Shown one piece after another: positions 1-11,339 of a stretch of 64,000 nt of DNA. Origin of the DNA: Ectocarpus siliculosus. Its lineage: Eukaryota; Sar; Phaeophyceae; Ectocarpales; Ectocarpaceae. The first letter of the stretch is position 1. Each line of letters starts with the position of its first letter. The notes under the pieces are model-generated. The model did not search any database and was not told the DNA's origin. It saw only the letters and a program-made list of their open reading frames with translations. The stretch lies in assembly GCA_000310025.1 (NCBI GenBank), contig FN648905.1, positions 62,001-126,000 on the forward strand, given 5' to 3'. A program made the position numbers and the translations under genes.

Positions 1-1386
1 GCCTGTGTCGCAGTCTGTTCGATCGTGACTCCCCAGTACACGACCGATCGACTCCCAATATAGATCAGGCAGCATTCTTTCATCTGCTGACAACCCTTGC
101 GTTGTCAACCACGACAAAACTCCCTTGCCTTTCGCTTCCTCCAAGCGGATCAATGCCCTCTTCTTTGACATTTCCTCGCCTGCTACCTTTTGCAAGTCTG
201 TCTCGACCATATGGCGCACTGCTGCATAAGAAGGTTTCGAGACGAGGGCTTGGCGTCCAAAGACTTGGTAGTGTTGACCAAATTCATTTCGGCTGTAGGT
301 AAACGGCGGTTGATGTTCCACGTCAAAGTTTCCGTGTTCATGGGGTTTTCCCGCCTTCCCTGCTTCCAACAGGTAAACTCCTTTGAGGGCGGGGGTTATA
401 TCATCACTTGTGCCAAGTTTAGCCCATGACTGCCCAACAGCTTTTTCAAGCTTGTCTTTGGTGATGATCTCCTCCCACTTCTTGAGGGCGGCAATCAGAG
501 CCAATCCTATTGGTAGCTGGGCAAGCCGGGGCAGACATTGCCCAACTGTGTATGCTGTCGATGCTTGCACTGATTTGGAGAATACCAGTGCCTGCCCTGC
601 CACAAAAGCCGATTCTCGAACGAGAACATTGCTCGTGATTCCTAGTCCTCCTTCACGCATGGGTAGGTGCACCTGTGCCCGAGCTGCCCCTTTGAAGAAA
701 TCTACCTCCTCGCTTTTCGTCTGGTCTGCGCATACTTCGTTGTCCGTTGGTATTCTCATGCTGCCGGCCATCTTGCCGAGGACGATCACACTCTTTTGCC
801 CACATCATCATGTTGTCATGTTTTTCTTGCGGCAGAGTTAGTGATGGACGGTGCAATCGTCCTCAGCAGATGGAACAAACGTCGCACCCCAGATAAACGC
901 AGCAGTTGATAGCTGGCTTGAGGGTCGTCAAGGGTTACTAGACGGAGTATCAACTCCGCCGGGTCACCACCGGCAAATTTGGAGAGGAAATTTCTCTGGA
1001 ACTCTTCGGTCCCTATTGGGATCCAACTACTGGCATGCCACCTTCAGCAACTGGCAGACCAATTTTCGCCAATTGTTGCTGTTCGTCGTTTGTCAAAGAG
1101 GACGTGAAAAGACCTTCCGGGAAAAGCACTTCGGATTTCGGGAGACTGAGTTCAATCCCTTTTTGGGAGAGATGTTCCTGAATCCAATTCGTTATAGTGG
1201 ATAGGCCTGGCCTGCAATGTTCCTAGCCAAACCTGGTGGAAGATGCGCTTGGAGGTCGTCGACGTATCCGATGAGTTTGCTCCTGGCACTGGTGGGTATG
1301 TGTGTGTTTAATATTAGCATCGACCGCGCTAATCGGCTGACCAATGAAAAGACGTCAGTCTCAGTGCGGTTGAAAACACAAAACAC
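1..1386 (-). pseudogene. Degenerate LINE-type reverse transcriptase, C-terminal part, truncated by the window edge
   Basis: Read on the minus strand, this is the palm-to-C-terminal part of a reverse transcriptase. A YVDD box lies near 1270, followed after the usual gap by QKGIELSLPKSEVL. Next come GIPIGTEEF and LVTLDDPQASYQLLRLSGV, then a long tail with FFKGAARAQVHLPMREGGLG. This order (GxPIG, LxDPQ, LLR, AQxxLPxxxGGLG) is typical of polymerase-like open frames from non-LTR-type elements of algae, fungi and oomycetes. The frame breaks near 1195, 1035 and 790, so the copy is a pseudogene. However, the last ~268 codons, from about 804 to base 1, are open and run off the window. The element could be a LINE or another non-LTR type; no endonuclease domain is visible here. 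Confidence 0.65.
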
Positions 1387-1490
1387 TTCAAAACACCATT
1401 AACTGGGACCCCGTGAGGGGGCAGCATGGAGGAGACTAACTTATGCTCCGGATCAAACAACAGAAACGTCTATGACGGCTGCTACTTTGC
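1315..1490. repeat. Dispersed repeat, copy 1 (partner at 40301-40525)
   Basis: The segment shares order and sequence with 40301-40525 in the same orientation. Both hold the block CGGCTGACCAATGAA, then GTCTCAGTGCGG, then CTGGGACCC, a CTCCGGAT block, and GGCTGCTACTTTG or its near match. The copies have diverged by small insertions and substitutions. It overlaps the 5' part of the reverse-transcriptase remnant, so it may be element-derived. Confidence 0.55.
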
Positions 1491-4000
1491 GCTCCAGTTC
1501 TTTTTGGATTGCATTGACCGACATCCTCTTTCCTTCCAACTCCATCGTTCTGATGGTCGTTCTTCTCGTATGTGTGTGTGTGTGCCTTCTTGAAAACCTC
1601 GTCATTCACCGGGCTAACTGCTGTGGTTGACTGATGTACACGTGTTTGTGTACGTTGCGTGTGTAGCCTGCATCCGCAACACAACTGAGTTGTCCGTGCG
1701 TCTGCAAAGATTTTGTGAGCACCGCACATACCGGAGTCATCGCACAGGGGTGCGCGCAATATGTCGAAATCAATTGAATGAAGTCGATTTCCGCTCAGGT
1801 CCGGGTTCTCCGCACGGTCCGGAGTCATCGCACAGGGGTGTGATGCATATTTAATGGCGAAAATATTAAAAAAACGACCGCACGGGAGTGCGCTGACTCG
1901 CAACCTTACGGTAGTTCGCCCGATCCGCCAGTGTAGTGCACATGATCCTTTGCTGGCAGTCGTGGCTGTGTCTATTGTGCAGTGCACTTTGTACGCTGTG
2001 TACATTTTGGAGTCGTTACTATTGAGGTTTTTTTTGGGAGCGTTGATTGGTTGTTGATTGGATGCTTTGAACTGACTCTAGTCTCTTGGACTACCGACCA
2101 CGGACACTTTTTCGGCCAAAAAGAATTGTAATCTCCACGTCTAACAGTGTACTTCTAGCTCCACTCAATGTAAGACGAATGTCGAGGGAAAGTCTAATCG
2201 TTGCCGGCAGGCGACGCCGGCCGCTGGGAAGCGGAATGTGATGTCGCACGCCGCGTATAAACCAGGTGGCTTTGAAACTAGGCACATACTTGTGTCTACT
2301 GTTTCATCTTGGACTCAAAGTTTGGTAGATGTCAGTGAGCAGGTTGGGGAGTTGTCCACGCGGAAAAAAATGGTTTGGTCTGCCGCGGGAGGCGGAATAG
2401 CAGTCGGATTTGGCCAAACACTGTTTCTAGGCGCGCTCACTCTGCTCGCCACGAGCATTGAAGAGACTTGCGGGGCATCCCTATTCTGTCCTACTGCATC
2501 CCGCCGCGGCGAGCACAAGGCTGTATCTTGCTCGGTTGTGGAGAACGTCGTGGCGAAATATGTATGGATTTGGCCTCCAGGCGGAGGGGCCTAAGAGCGG
2601 CTCGATATTTGAACTTTGCCGTTGCGTTGCCTGCGATGCGAATTGAAACGCTCGGCGCGTTGGCCAGGGCTCGTGTGTGCGGAGGCAGGGCCGAGAGCGT
2701 CTTCGTCGTAGCGTTGTTGAGCTCAGAGAATTCAGCCGCGGCGAAGAAGGGCAAAAAGGCAGACACACAAAAAAAGACGTTAAAGGGATGCTGGTGAACG
2801 TCGAAGCAAAATGCTTGCGTTAGGCACCGGTGTCGCTTCGATTGAAATTCCTTTGCCAGGCCCTACAAGAAGGTACCGCCGCGATCTCGCGCTCGTAGCT
2901 TTCGCGAGCAGAGAGAAATCAGCCGCGGTCGAAGTATCGCGGACAAATTATCACGGTCAAGATTTCTTTTAGGTTCCTTTTCTCCGTAGCTGACCCCAAC
3001 CCTATTCGGATTGGAACCGTTTCGTTTGTGGTCCTTTTGGCGCGTCACATGTGGAGGTACCGTTGTTGCTGAGTGAGGTTGCTGAGTGGGACAATACCGG
3101 TAACAGCAACGAGGGCTGGTATGTAGCAGCGTTCCTTGAACGCGAGTTTGGCTATGGCTTGACAAGGAACAAAAACGACGTGGTTTCAGCTGGAATCCGA
3201 GTACAGACGATACCAGTTGGTCTCGCGCATTCGTTTCGGTCTTGAAATATGAATACCAGGACGTCCGCAGCTTACCTTGCGTTTGCTTGTACGATGTGGG
3301 GTAGGTTGCGGCTTGTATGTTGTGTGCTCGGTCAGTGTCCGGTTTGCTCAAACAGAACTCAATCTTGGATTAGGGGGTAGGTGACATCACACCGGGTGCG
3401 ATGTCACCGACCCCGGTGCGAATATCGATCGAATTTAATCTGATCATAATAGTTTGCGCACGCCGGTGCCATCTCTCCGCGCCTCTTACGGTGGTCGAGA
3501 ACCCAACACCGGTGTATTGTACGTACGGCATACACTCGATCTGTCGCATAAATAAAAGGCGACGCGTGGATGCACTTATACTGAAAGAGTGGAATACATG
3601 TCCACACATCCAACGTGTAGAATCGACCTTAGACGCGCTCCGAGAACCATCGGCAACCCGAATACCACTGATGGATACACGGATCGTCCACTGCCTTTGA
3701 ACACACTAACAGGCAAGCGCGATACAACATCTCACACGCGTGTTAACATCTTCTCTCGAGGGATTCCATCCTTTGTCGAAGCCAAGCCGCCGCTTTCTCG
3801 AGAGTGTACACGCGCCTGCCATTCGAAAAAACATGAACCGGGGAGGGACACGAGCACGAGGTACGCAAAAATGTGAGTAATACACCGGTTAGAAACATGT
3901 TGCGTTTTGGCTCGAATGAAAGTGGAAACTTGCCAACCAACGTTGAGGGGGAATCATTAGCCTCGCTCTACATGTGGCGCAGTATCTCAAACGTACCCAC
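1491..4000. other. No gene recognised; scattered fragments of a TIR-like motif
   Basis: Short open frames exist on both strands but none resembles a known protein. The segment 1730-1915 carries two copies of CCGGAGTCATCGCACAGGGG and ends with GTGCGCTGACTCGCAACC followed by TTACGGT. That is the terminal motif also seen at 4577, 4770 and 7377, so it is probably an eroded relative of the hairpin element at 4577-4796. A short palindrome (GGTGACATC ... GATGTCACC) lies at 3387-3414. Nothing else stands out. Confidence 0.4.
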
Positions 4001-4565
4001 GTGTAAATGTATCATTTGTGATGTTTATTGCTTCGGCACAACTTCCTCTCGCGGCAGGGAATCATTCCTCATGGTTCCTTGTCAGGGGCACGCAGGAGGC
4101 CAGTCAGTAGATTACCACGCACGCCCGAGGACCGCCAGGCATCCGTGGCGACGCCTAAAATCGCCCCTACTAGCTGTATGTCGCGAGCAGGCCTTCCGAA
4201 CCAAAAAAACTTCGGAAAAAATACAACAATTCTTTGCGTGAACTACAAAACTTTGGTTTGACTCCTGCGCAACGCACACAAGTCCCACAGACAAGGGGCA
4301 ACGAGTACGTAAGAGCGAGCCATCAGACGAAGTGGGTCACAGCAGTAGGATCTGCCGCAAAAATACCGCCAGCCTAACAGCACAGACTCACGGACACGCG
4401 AGAAGTCACGGCGAGAAAAAAAAAAACGCAAATGCTGCAGGTTGCACGGGAAACCGCCAATACCGAACGTTGACATACAACGATGCAACCGTGACATTGG
4501 CCATTCCTCTTGGTCGCCCCCGGGAGGCAAACCACCTAGACTGACTCCCGAAGGGGAGCCTTGTA
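4000..4565. repeat. Repeat families B (4022-4210) and A (4315-4565), first copies
   Basis: Family B is marked by CTTCGGCACAA, CCCGAGGACCGCCAG and CTTCCGAACCAAAAA. Family A is marked by GATGCAACC, GTCGCCCCCGGGAGGCAA and CTCCCGNAGGGGA. Diverged copies of both occur at 5700-6190 in the order A then B. A again occurs at 32520-32750 and, inverted, at 63640-63775. A related B' form occurs at 4800-5010 and 31895-32110. The minus strand of A copies reads LPPGxxxE-like peptides, which could reflect ancient coding sequence, but no intact frame is seen. Confidence 0.5.
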
Positions 4566-4576
4566 TAGCCTTGTAC

Positions 4577-4796
4577 CGGAAGGTTGTAAGTCAGCGCACA
4601 GGGTGTGATCGATTTTCAAAGAGTATTTTCTCCACAACCAGGAGGGTGCGAACACCAACTGATACTTCTCAGGGAAGCTCTCGATGAGATATTTCCAAAG
4701 CCGCACTTTTCGGAAGTGGTAACCTCCTGGTTGTCTAGAGATTACGCTTTGAAAATCGTTCGCACCCCTGTGCGCTGACGCGCAACGTTACGGTGT
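4577..4796. mobile_element. Hairpin MITE-like element with ~65 bp inverted arms
   Basis: The left arm begins CCGGAAGGTTGTAAGTCAGC and continues GCACAGGGTGTG, TTTTCAAAG and ACAACCAGGAGG. The right arm reads the reverse: CCTCCTGGTTGT, CTTTGAAAA, CGCACCCCTGTGCGCTGACG and ACGTTACGG. The arms are imperfect complements separated by ~85 bases. No transposase frame lies inside. The same terminal motif recurs at 1890-1915 and 7377-7402, so this is a small non-autonomous family. Target-site duplications are not clear. Confidence 0.55.
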
Positions 4797-4799
4797 GCT

Positions 4800-6190
4800 T
4801 ATCTAGGATTTCGACTCTTTGGGTGGTTGTGTTATTTTTTCTCTGGTGGGACAGCATTTTCTCCAACACTTTCTTCTGCATGGCACTCCGAGGACCCGTC
4901 GGTATGCTACCCGCTACGCGTGGGTCTCGGTACGCATTCGTCGTACCTGTGCTGGCCACCTAAAGTCGCCGCGACTGTCTCTATTTTCAGGGGCTGGAAA
5001 TCCGAACCAAGAAAGCATTCACATGTAGCATTCACATGCAGCATACATGAAAACTGAGACGGAACACTTTCTTAGCGGGGCGTTTTCGTGTTTTCCTCCT
5101 TGGCGGTCTGTTTTGTTTAGTTGCGTGTCTTTTCCATGATGATTTTTGCGCGTTGTTCGTCTGTTGAGAACATACACGATATTGAAAGACCAGCTGGGCG
5201 CTGGAGCTCTACACACATCGTACATTGCAACTGAACCAAGGGGAACAAATACCCCCACGAACATTCAACGGCAGTGGCATCCGTTGGAATTCGATAAGTG
5301 GCGACAGAGTGTGCTTTTTCTTCAACCGGCCAACTACAGCACAGCAGTTTTCTTTCTTGTGCAGTCCCGCGTGTGCCGCAAAAATAGCACAGCTGTCAAC
5401 CACAGACGTAAACAGCGGTTTGTCATGGCCGCAGAGGGGATCAAGGCTCTTGGTTGATGTTGCTCATGGGAACACACCACGCCACACAGAAGTCCTCTCG
5501 CACAACTCTGGGCAGCGGTCATTTATAGTTCAATTCCGAAAAATCGAAAATTCAAAATTCAAACATGTGGTAAGCAGTCTTTGTCGGTCACCGGTCTTGG
5601 GCACGCTGAGCGTCTCTTTGACCCGTTGTTAGTGTTCGCGTGAAATAGTCCCACCAACCATACATGGGAAACACCATCACACAAGAAGATTCAGTGATCA
5701 AACGCAGCGGATTAGAGCAGTAGGACCTGCAACAAAGACGCCACTCGCACACACTCGCGCACAACAAGCAAAGTCACGGCGGGAGAAAAGAAAATACCCC
5801 GCACATGATGCAGGCAAACTATGCAAGTCGCACGCAAAACCGGCACTACTGAAAGTCATGAAGTTGAGATGCAACCATGCGACCGTGATGACATTGATTG
5901 GCAATGTCCTCTTGGGTCGCCCCCGGGAGGCAAGTCACCTAACTCCCGCAAGGACACCTGTATGTATGTATCATTTCGATGTTTTTCGCACTTCGGCACA
6001 AGGTTCTCTGGCGGAAGTAAATTTGTCTCCCGCTTCCTTCTCAGCGGCACGCAGGGGGTACGTCGGTACATCAACGAGCATGCCCGAGGACCGCCAGACA
6101 TCCATGGCACGTGTGATCGACGCCCGCCTAGAGTGTCGCGACCGGGGAGCCATTCCGAACCAAAAAGGACTTCGCATGAAATGCCAAAGA
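4800..6190. repeat. Further copies of repeat families B' (4800-5010), A (5700-5965), B (5985-6190)
   Basis: B' shares GGGACAGCATTTTCTCCAAC-like sequence and ACCCGTCGGTA with 31895-32110. The A copy holds GTCGCCCCCGGGAGGCAAGT and the B copy holds CCCGAGGACCGCCAGACATC. At 4.0-4.6 kb the order is B-A, and here it is A-B. The original unit was therefore probably larger and tandemly repeated or circularly permuted. Sequence between copies (5010-5690) holds no recognised gene. Confidence 0.45.
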
Positions 6191-6605
6191 TGCTTGCATA
6201 GACTTAACTACAATTCCGTCTGAGCCCTGAGACGCGAAGAGTAACACCATTGTCATACTAAGAGCAAGATGATTTTTTCGGCGCATCAGTCTGCGGTCGC
6301 CTTCAGACTTTCTTATTCGCCGGTCTTCGCCCGCTGGAGCGGGCCAGTCTCTCGATCACAACGCCCCTGTCGCGATCTCGAAACTCCAAAGGCGAGTAGA
6401 GTTACAGCGCTGTGCACGTAACTATTATTCCAGTCATTCAGCTAGACATTGTGGTGCGGTAAATCGGTTTCAATCCATTTAAAACGGTGATAAAATATTT
6501 TTTTCGGCTGTCTTCGCGGACCTGACCGTGCTAATCTTATGATCACAACGCCCCAGTCGCGAGCTCGAGACTTCAAGGGCGAGCAGAGCTACAGCACCGT
6601 GAAAT

Positions 6606-7275
6606 TGCTGAAAATCTCGACCAATAACCAGAAACGGGTATAGTTCTACCCGGGTACTTTATCACCACTTGAGGGTACACTTAGAAATCAACACGCTTGC
6701 AACCCCAGGCTGTCAGCTGATTGGCCGAAAAACAATCGTAACCATTTCGGAAGAAACCTCCATCGGGTACAACTACCGCTGGCATTAGGACCCTCTGGTG
6801 TGACCGATATTGGTTACTGGTGTACCGGGAAGAGGTCGATTTTGTACCCAGAAATGGTCATATAATCCCGGCGCCCGACGCTCTAGCGTAAAACCCGCAA
6901 AAAAAACGTGTACCGCACACACATGCCCACAACCAAACCACCACCAACGCTCGCTCGTTGATGGGCACCGCCTCCATAGGATACTCTCGACAGAGGGTCG
7001 GACTCGCTTGACGCGCGAGTTCGTTCGGTGTGGTGCTGATCAGTAAAAGCACACACAGAGAGAGAGGCACAGAGAGAGAGAAAAACGGGCACGACGTGCC
7101 TCGTGCATCATGCTTCCGAGGCACAGGAAACAGACAGCGGTTTATTGGTTTCACCGCGATCTACGGCGGATGCTGTCGGAGATTGGTGTCGTGGTGATTT
7201 CCAAGTGTACCCTGAAATGGTGATAATCCACCCGGGTATACCCGTTTCTGGTTACTTCTCAAAAATCTTCTACCA
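6606..7275. repeat. Inverted-repeat element (~80-90 bp arms)
   Basis: The left arm at about 6610-6700 reads TAACCAGAAACGGGTATA, ACCCGGGTA, TTATCACCA, AGGGTACACTT and GAAATCA. The reverse complement of about 7182-7254 reads the same blocks in the same order with few changes. The interior holds another partial copy (6810-6870) and no recognisable protein. This fits a foldback or MITE insertion. No convincing flanking duplication was found, so the exact ends are uncertain. Confidence 0.5.
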
Positions 7276-8750
7276 GGAAGAATCTACGCACACAGCTGTC
7301 AACTCTACAGAATCGCGCACCTGGTTGGTCAAGGCTTTGTCGGAGAACGAAAATGTTTAAAACATGACATTGCGGGGGTGCGCTGACTCGCAACCTTACG
7401 GTATCCCCCTATCTACGTGGTTTGAGCTGGATATTTTCGGGAAGATAGATCAAATCAACTGCACATACTACATGTTTCGGGAGCTCGGAATCAGTTCGTA
7501 TTTCGGGGTACCCTACTGTGATCCTGCCTTATTGTGGTCCTCAATCAATCAGAGCGGTAGGTACTGTACAAGAGAGGGAGGCGTGCCATAGTTTTTTTTT
7601 TTTTCGAGAAAACAAAAAGTACCTGGTAGGCTCGTGCGTTGTTGTTAGATACGTTGTTACCATAGGCTCATTTATCACATAGGAGCATTAATACAGAGAG
7701 AGGGGGTGGTGTTCATCATCATCATAAATGCGGCCCGCACCTCATAAATGTAGCCCGCACCTCAAACACATGCGGCCCGCACACTCCGTACGGAAACGCG
7801 GCCCACATATGCCTAGAAAGATCCAAAATGCTGGCCGCAAGAAGGAAAAGTGTTCCGAAACACGTTGCGTAGCGAGACAAGTATGCCCGCACATGGCAGC
7901 ATCGAGATTTGTGGACAAACGTCGCCGTGTTATGCTGGATTGTACCGTTACCTGGCGAGGGCGCTAGTGTGGGACAAACTCTACGGGGATGGGCGTGGCG
8001 ACCTTTAACACTGTATATATTGATGAAATGGAGAGTGAAGATTGCGATGGAGAGTGACACATATTTCGTATTCGGAACACAACAAAAAAAATGATTCCTG
8101 GAGAGGTGTACATCTATTGCTTCTGAATCAATTGCCCCACATGCACTTTCCAGCAGCCGAGGCATTACGGGACGTTGGGAGGCATACATGTGTGTGTGCA
8201 CAAGTGCACACGGCACACACACACATATATATGCGGAGGTCAGTCTGAAAAATCCACAGAACATGGTATGCATATCGTATGAATATGTACCAACGGGCAA
8301 CGTCGAGACAGACACACGGGCTCAGCCAACAGCGACATGGCAAACTGGGTGGCCGGTATTACGTAAGATCATCAGGACACTGGTGTGGTATGTGGCTCTC
8401 TGGGCGTATCGAGTCTTGGGTGTGTAGGTGTAGACATGCGTGAGTTCTAGGTGCGAACACCGGCATGCCCCTTTCGACTGGTTACAAAAACAGTTTTTCC
8501 CGCCGCCATCTCGACGAAAAGAGGAAAATCAACCGCCGTCCTGAGGCCAACCCACCAAGCACACCGAGCGTTTTGTCTTTGGCACAGCTTTGTGGTTGTG
8601 GATTGCCATAGTGTATACCATCAGTTTCGGATACGAGGAGAGAGACCATTAGGTTTCTCTCTGCACAACGTGTATACTCTCAAGGTGTGGTGATACATCA
8701 GATCATCATCAGTCAATGGTGGACTTTTGCCGAGTCCTAAATCAAACCAA
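7276..8750. other. No gene recognised; short simple repeats
   Basis: There is a GCGGCCCGCACCTCATAAAT-type short repeat, three to four times at 7728-7800. A TIR-like motif (GTGCGCTGACTCGCAACC then TTACGGT) lies at 7377-7402, and a CA/TA dinucleotide stretch at 8208-8232. Open frames are short and unlike known proteins. Confidence 0.35.
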
Positions 8751-8754
8751 ACGT

Positions 8755-9512
8755 GTATCTCTCCTCTCGCTTCCTCCGCCGATAGTTGTAACAGCAGTAG
8801 CAATAGGGCACACCCTGCTCCCGCCGTCTCGCCCTCTCGCTATGTGGTGCGTGTGTGTCTCCCTCCCCCCTTGTCCACATGTATGTCTGGCTCATATGTC
8901 TGGCTCCCGATGATGGTGTCCTGCTGCGTGAGCCTACGTACGTCTGGTCAAACAAGCCTCCTTCTCCAAGTCGGGGACGACTGAATGCGACATGTATATT
9001 TTGCACAGATGCTGTGCTATCTCGACGCACCGACCACGGAATGAAAAGGAAGCAGTTCGGACAGCTCGGGCAAAATATTGCTTGTTGTGCGCAAGTCTTA
9101 GATTGCAATTTGGTGCCTTGATGGTGACATGGGCTCCAGTCTGCTGCGTATTAATCGAGCCAACTCGCCAGTCACAGACAGACGGACGCCTATCGTGTAT
9201 CCCCCCCCCCCACGTTCCCTTCAAACAGATTTTTTTTGCAAAACAAAAAGCGCACCCCTATACGGGCCACTCTTCTCGCCAAAATTACTGTATCTCAAGC
9301 ATTTGATACAAAAATAAGAGAATGAGTATGATGTGACAGGCCAAAGGAATAAGAAATCCGTTTTCAGAAATTGGCCGACTTCGGCTGGTCCTTCTGCCCA
9401 GAACAAGAAATTGAGGTTCGACCCGATTTTGACATTTCTTATCTCCGGGCCCTATCGGTAACTATACTGCTGGTAGCAAATCGGCGGAGGAAGCGAGAGG
9501 AGAGAAGAAGAA
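8755..9512. repeat. Inverted-repeat-bounded segment
   Basis: Sequence at about 8757-8800 (CTCCTCTCGCTTCCTCCGCC then GAT) occurs as its reverse complement at about 9478-9510 (GGCGGAGGAAGCGAGAGGAG). CAGCAGTA-like flanks are also shared. The arms are ~40 bp and the interior ~680 bp. The interior holds no protein match, but 9405-9455 is a fragment of the family at 39709-40295 (GGGCCCGGAGATAAGAAA and TCAAAATCGGGTCGA, inverted). It is either a MITE-like insertion or two fortuitously inverted repeats. Confidence 0.4.
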
Positions 9513-9764
9513 GCGTCTGCTGTCTTGTTGTGCGTTTTGACGAGTAAGCAAGCAGAGCAGAGCAGCAGCATGCCGCTGAAGCGTTTTTTTGTCATCAGCG
9601 AGAGAGGACAGGGCGTACACGCTCTGCTAGATACCACCGTTGATGATGCATGTACTGCTGACGCCTCTCTACACTTGTGCACGATGGTGTAGTGTGCGAC
9701 CTGTGCCTTCCGTTCCATTGAGTCTGGTCAACCTCGAGCACACGCTTTTGAATACCTGATGATG

Positions 9765-10450
9765 AATATTACCCCCCCTCTCTCTGGCTGATGATGAATA
9801 CCACCCACCCTCTCTGACGGTAAACACCACCCCCCCTCTCTGGCTGCCCCCCCCTCGGTGTTTGCCATCGGGGTTGGGTTTTCGTCGCTTGGCAGCGATG
9901 TTGTAAAACTAGCCGATTCACTTCGTGAGCTCGGCAACCAGGTTACCGGTTTTTTTTTTTTTGCGGTAACCATGAATGGTGGTCGAGTAGATTATGTTGT
10001 GCGGGGTCGAGAACCCTCACTCCGCGCAAAGGGGATAATCGCACGTTGTGTTAAATTGGCCAAGCACCCTCGAGGCAGTTACAAAGCACATACAACTGTC
10101 TCATGGAAGTGAAAGCGCCAGAAAATAAATTAAGTTATACGCAGCTGTCATTCGTACGCAAGGAAGTAAGCACAAGATGCCGAACACCCTTAGCAGGATG
10201 CAGTGCACCCTTCATGCGACTCGCCGAATACCTCACGGCGCTTCGCGCTTGGTGATGTGAGAGCCTGGTCCGGTGAGAACCCGGCGTGCTCCGTCCCGGC
10301 TTTGTAGGGATGCGAGGTCAATGGTCTAACGACTATGGCATGCACGACTACGAATACACCCCGCCCCCCCCCCCCCCTCTCTGGCTGATGATGAATACAA
10401 CTCCCCCCGTCTAGCTGATCATGGTGATCACCACCCCCCCTCCTGTAAAT
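9765..10450. repeat. C-rich minisatellite plus dispersed 0.5 kb repeat copy 1 (9858-10370)
   Basis: Units of CCCCCCTCTCTGGCTGATGA with GAATAC flank the segment at 9765-9850 and 10355-10440. Between them, 9858-10370 matches 42558-43080 in the same orientation at high identity. It starts at GTGTTTGCCATCGGGG and ends at GGCATGCACGACTA. Both copies border C-runs. The block CGAGGTCAATGGTCTAACG near the end vaguely resembles a tRNA A box, but no cloverleaf was found. It is best described as an unclassified interspersed repeat. Confidence 0.65.
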
Positions 10451-10590
10451 CACACTGCCACCCCCACAACTGAACGTCACCACTGCTGCTGTGTGGTAAA
10501 AGGAGATGAGCCAGTGGTAACAAACGTTATACCGCACGAGCTGCAGTCCTTTATTTTTCTAAACTAAAAAAAACTATTCCACCTGAGAGT

Positions 10591-11338
10591 TAAAATTATG
10601 AGCAGTGGCCAAAATCGGGTTCACCCGGTCAGAACACGACCATAATCGGGTACCCCTACAAGACACCATCTGATTGGCCGACGCCCAATCATACTCGACC
10701 TTGACTGTCTTTCCACCGGGTGCAACCGATCTTGGCTACTCACCCCCCGGAGGGGTACCCGGTTTTTCTTTCCCATACCCGAAAATGGCTGGGCTGTTCG
10801 ACCAAAAACCATGCACACAATCTCGGGTCGGACACACACCACTGGCCCTCGTTTGTCTCCAATGAGAAAGTAGCGGGAGGGAGACATGTCAATTTTTTAG
10901 ATGAATCCCGTGTTTGTCGCATCTCGTGGGGAGGCATTTTCATTCAGCTCTTCTTTTCGATCATTTGCACAGACCGCTAGCCGTTTCCCCCAAGGGAGAC
11001 TTTCACCGCCGGCGGGGGGTCTGCCTCATCCCACCGGGCCGTCAGAACATCCGAAATTCGAGGGCAGGGCGTTGCTGACGTGTACTTGTGTGAATGGGTT
11101 TTGGTCGAACAGTCCAGCCATTTTCGGGCAGGGGAAAGAAAGTCCGGGTACCCCTCTGGGGGGTGAGTCGCCAAGATCGGGTGCACCCGGTGGAAAGACG
11201 GTCAAGGTCGGGTAGGGGCGGGCGTCGGCCAATCAGATGGTGTCATGTGGTCACTCCCATCAGCATCTTGTAGGGGTTCCCGATTATGGCCGTGTTCTGA
11301 CTGGGCGTACCCGATTTTGGCCACTGCTCTAAAAATAT
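10591..11338. mobile_element. Mutator-like foldback element with ~9-bp target duplication
   Basis: Two long arms are inverted copies: 10600-10850 begins GAGCAGTGGCCAAAATCGGG and 11055-11329 ends with its complement, CCACTGCTC. Internal blocks also pair, including GATTGGCCGACGCCC, CCGGGTGCA, GGGGTACCCGG and GGCTGGGCTGTTCGACC, in reverse on the other side. The flanks are TAAAATTAT (10591-10599) and TAAAAATAT (11330-11338), matching at 8 of 9 bases. Long TIRs starting with G and a 9-bp duplication are hallmarks of Mutator-like (MULE) elements. The ~200 bp interior encodes nothing recognisable, so it is non-autonomous. Confidence 0.7.
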
Positions 11339-11339
11339 T

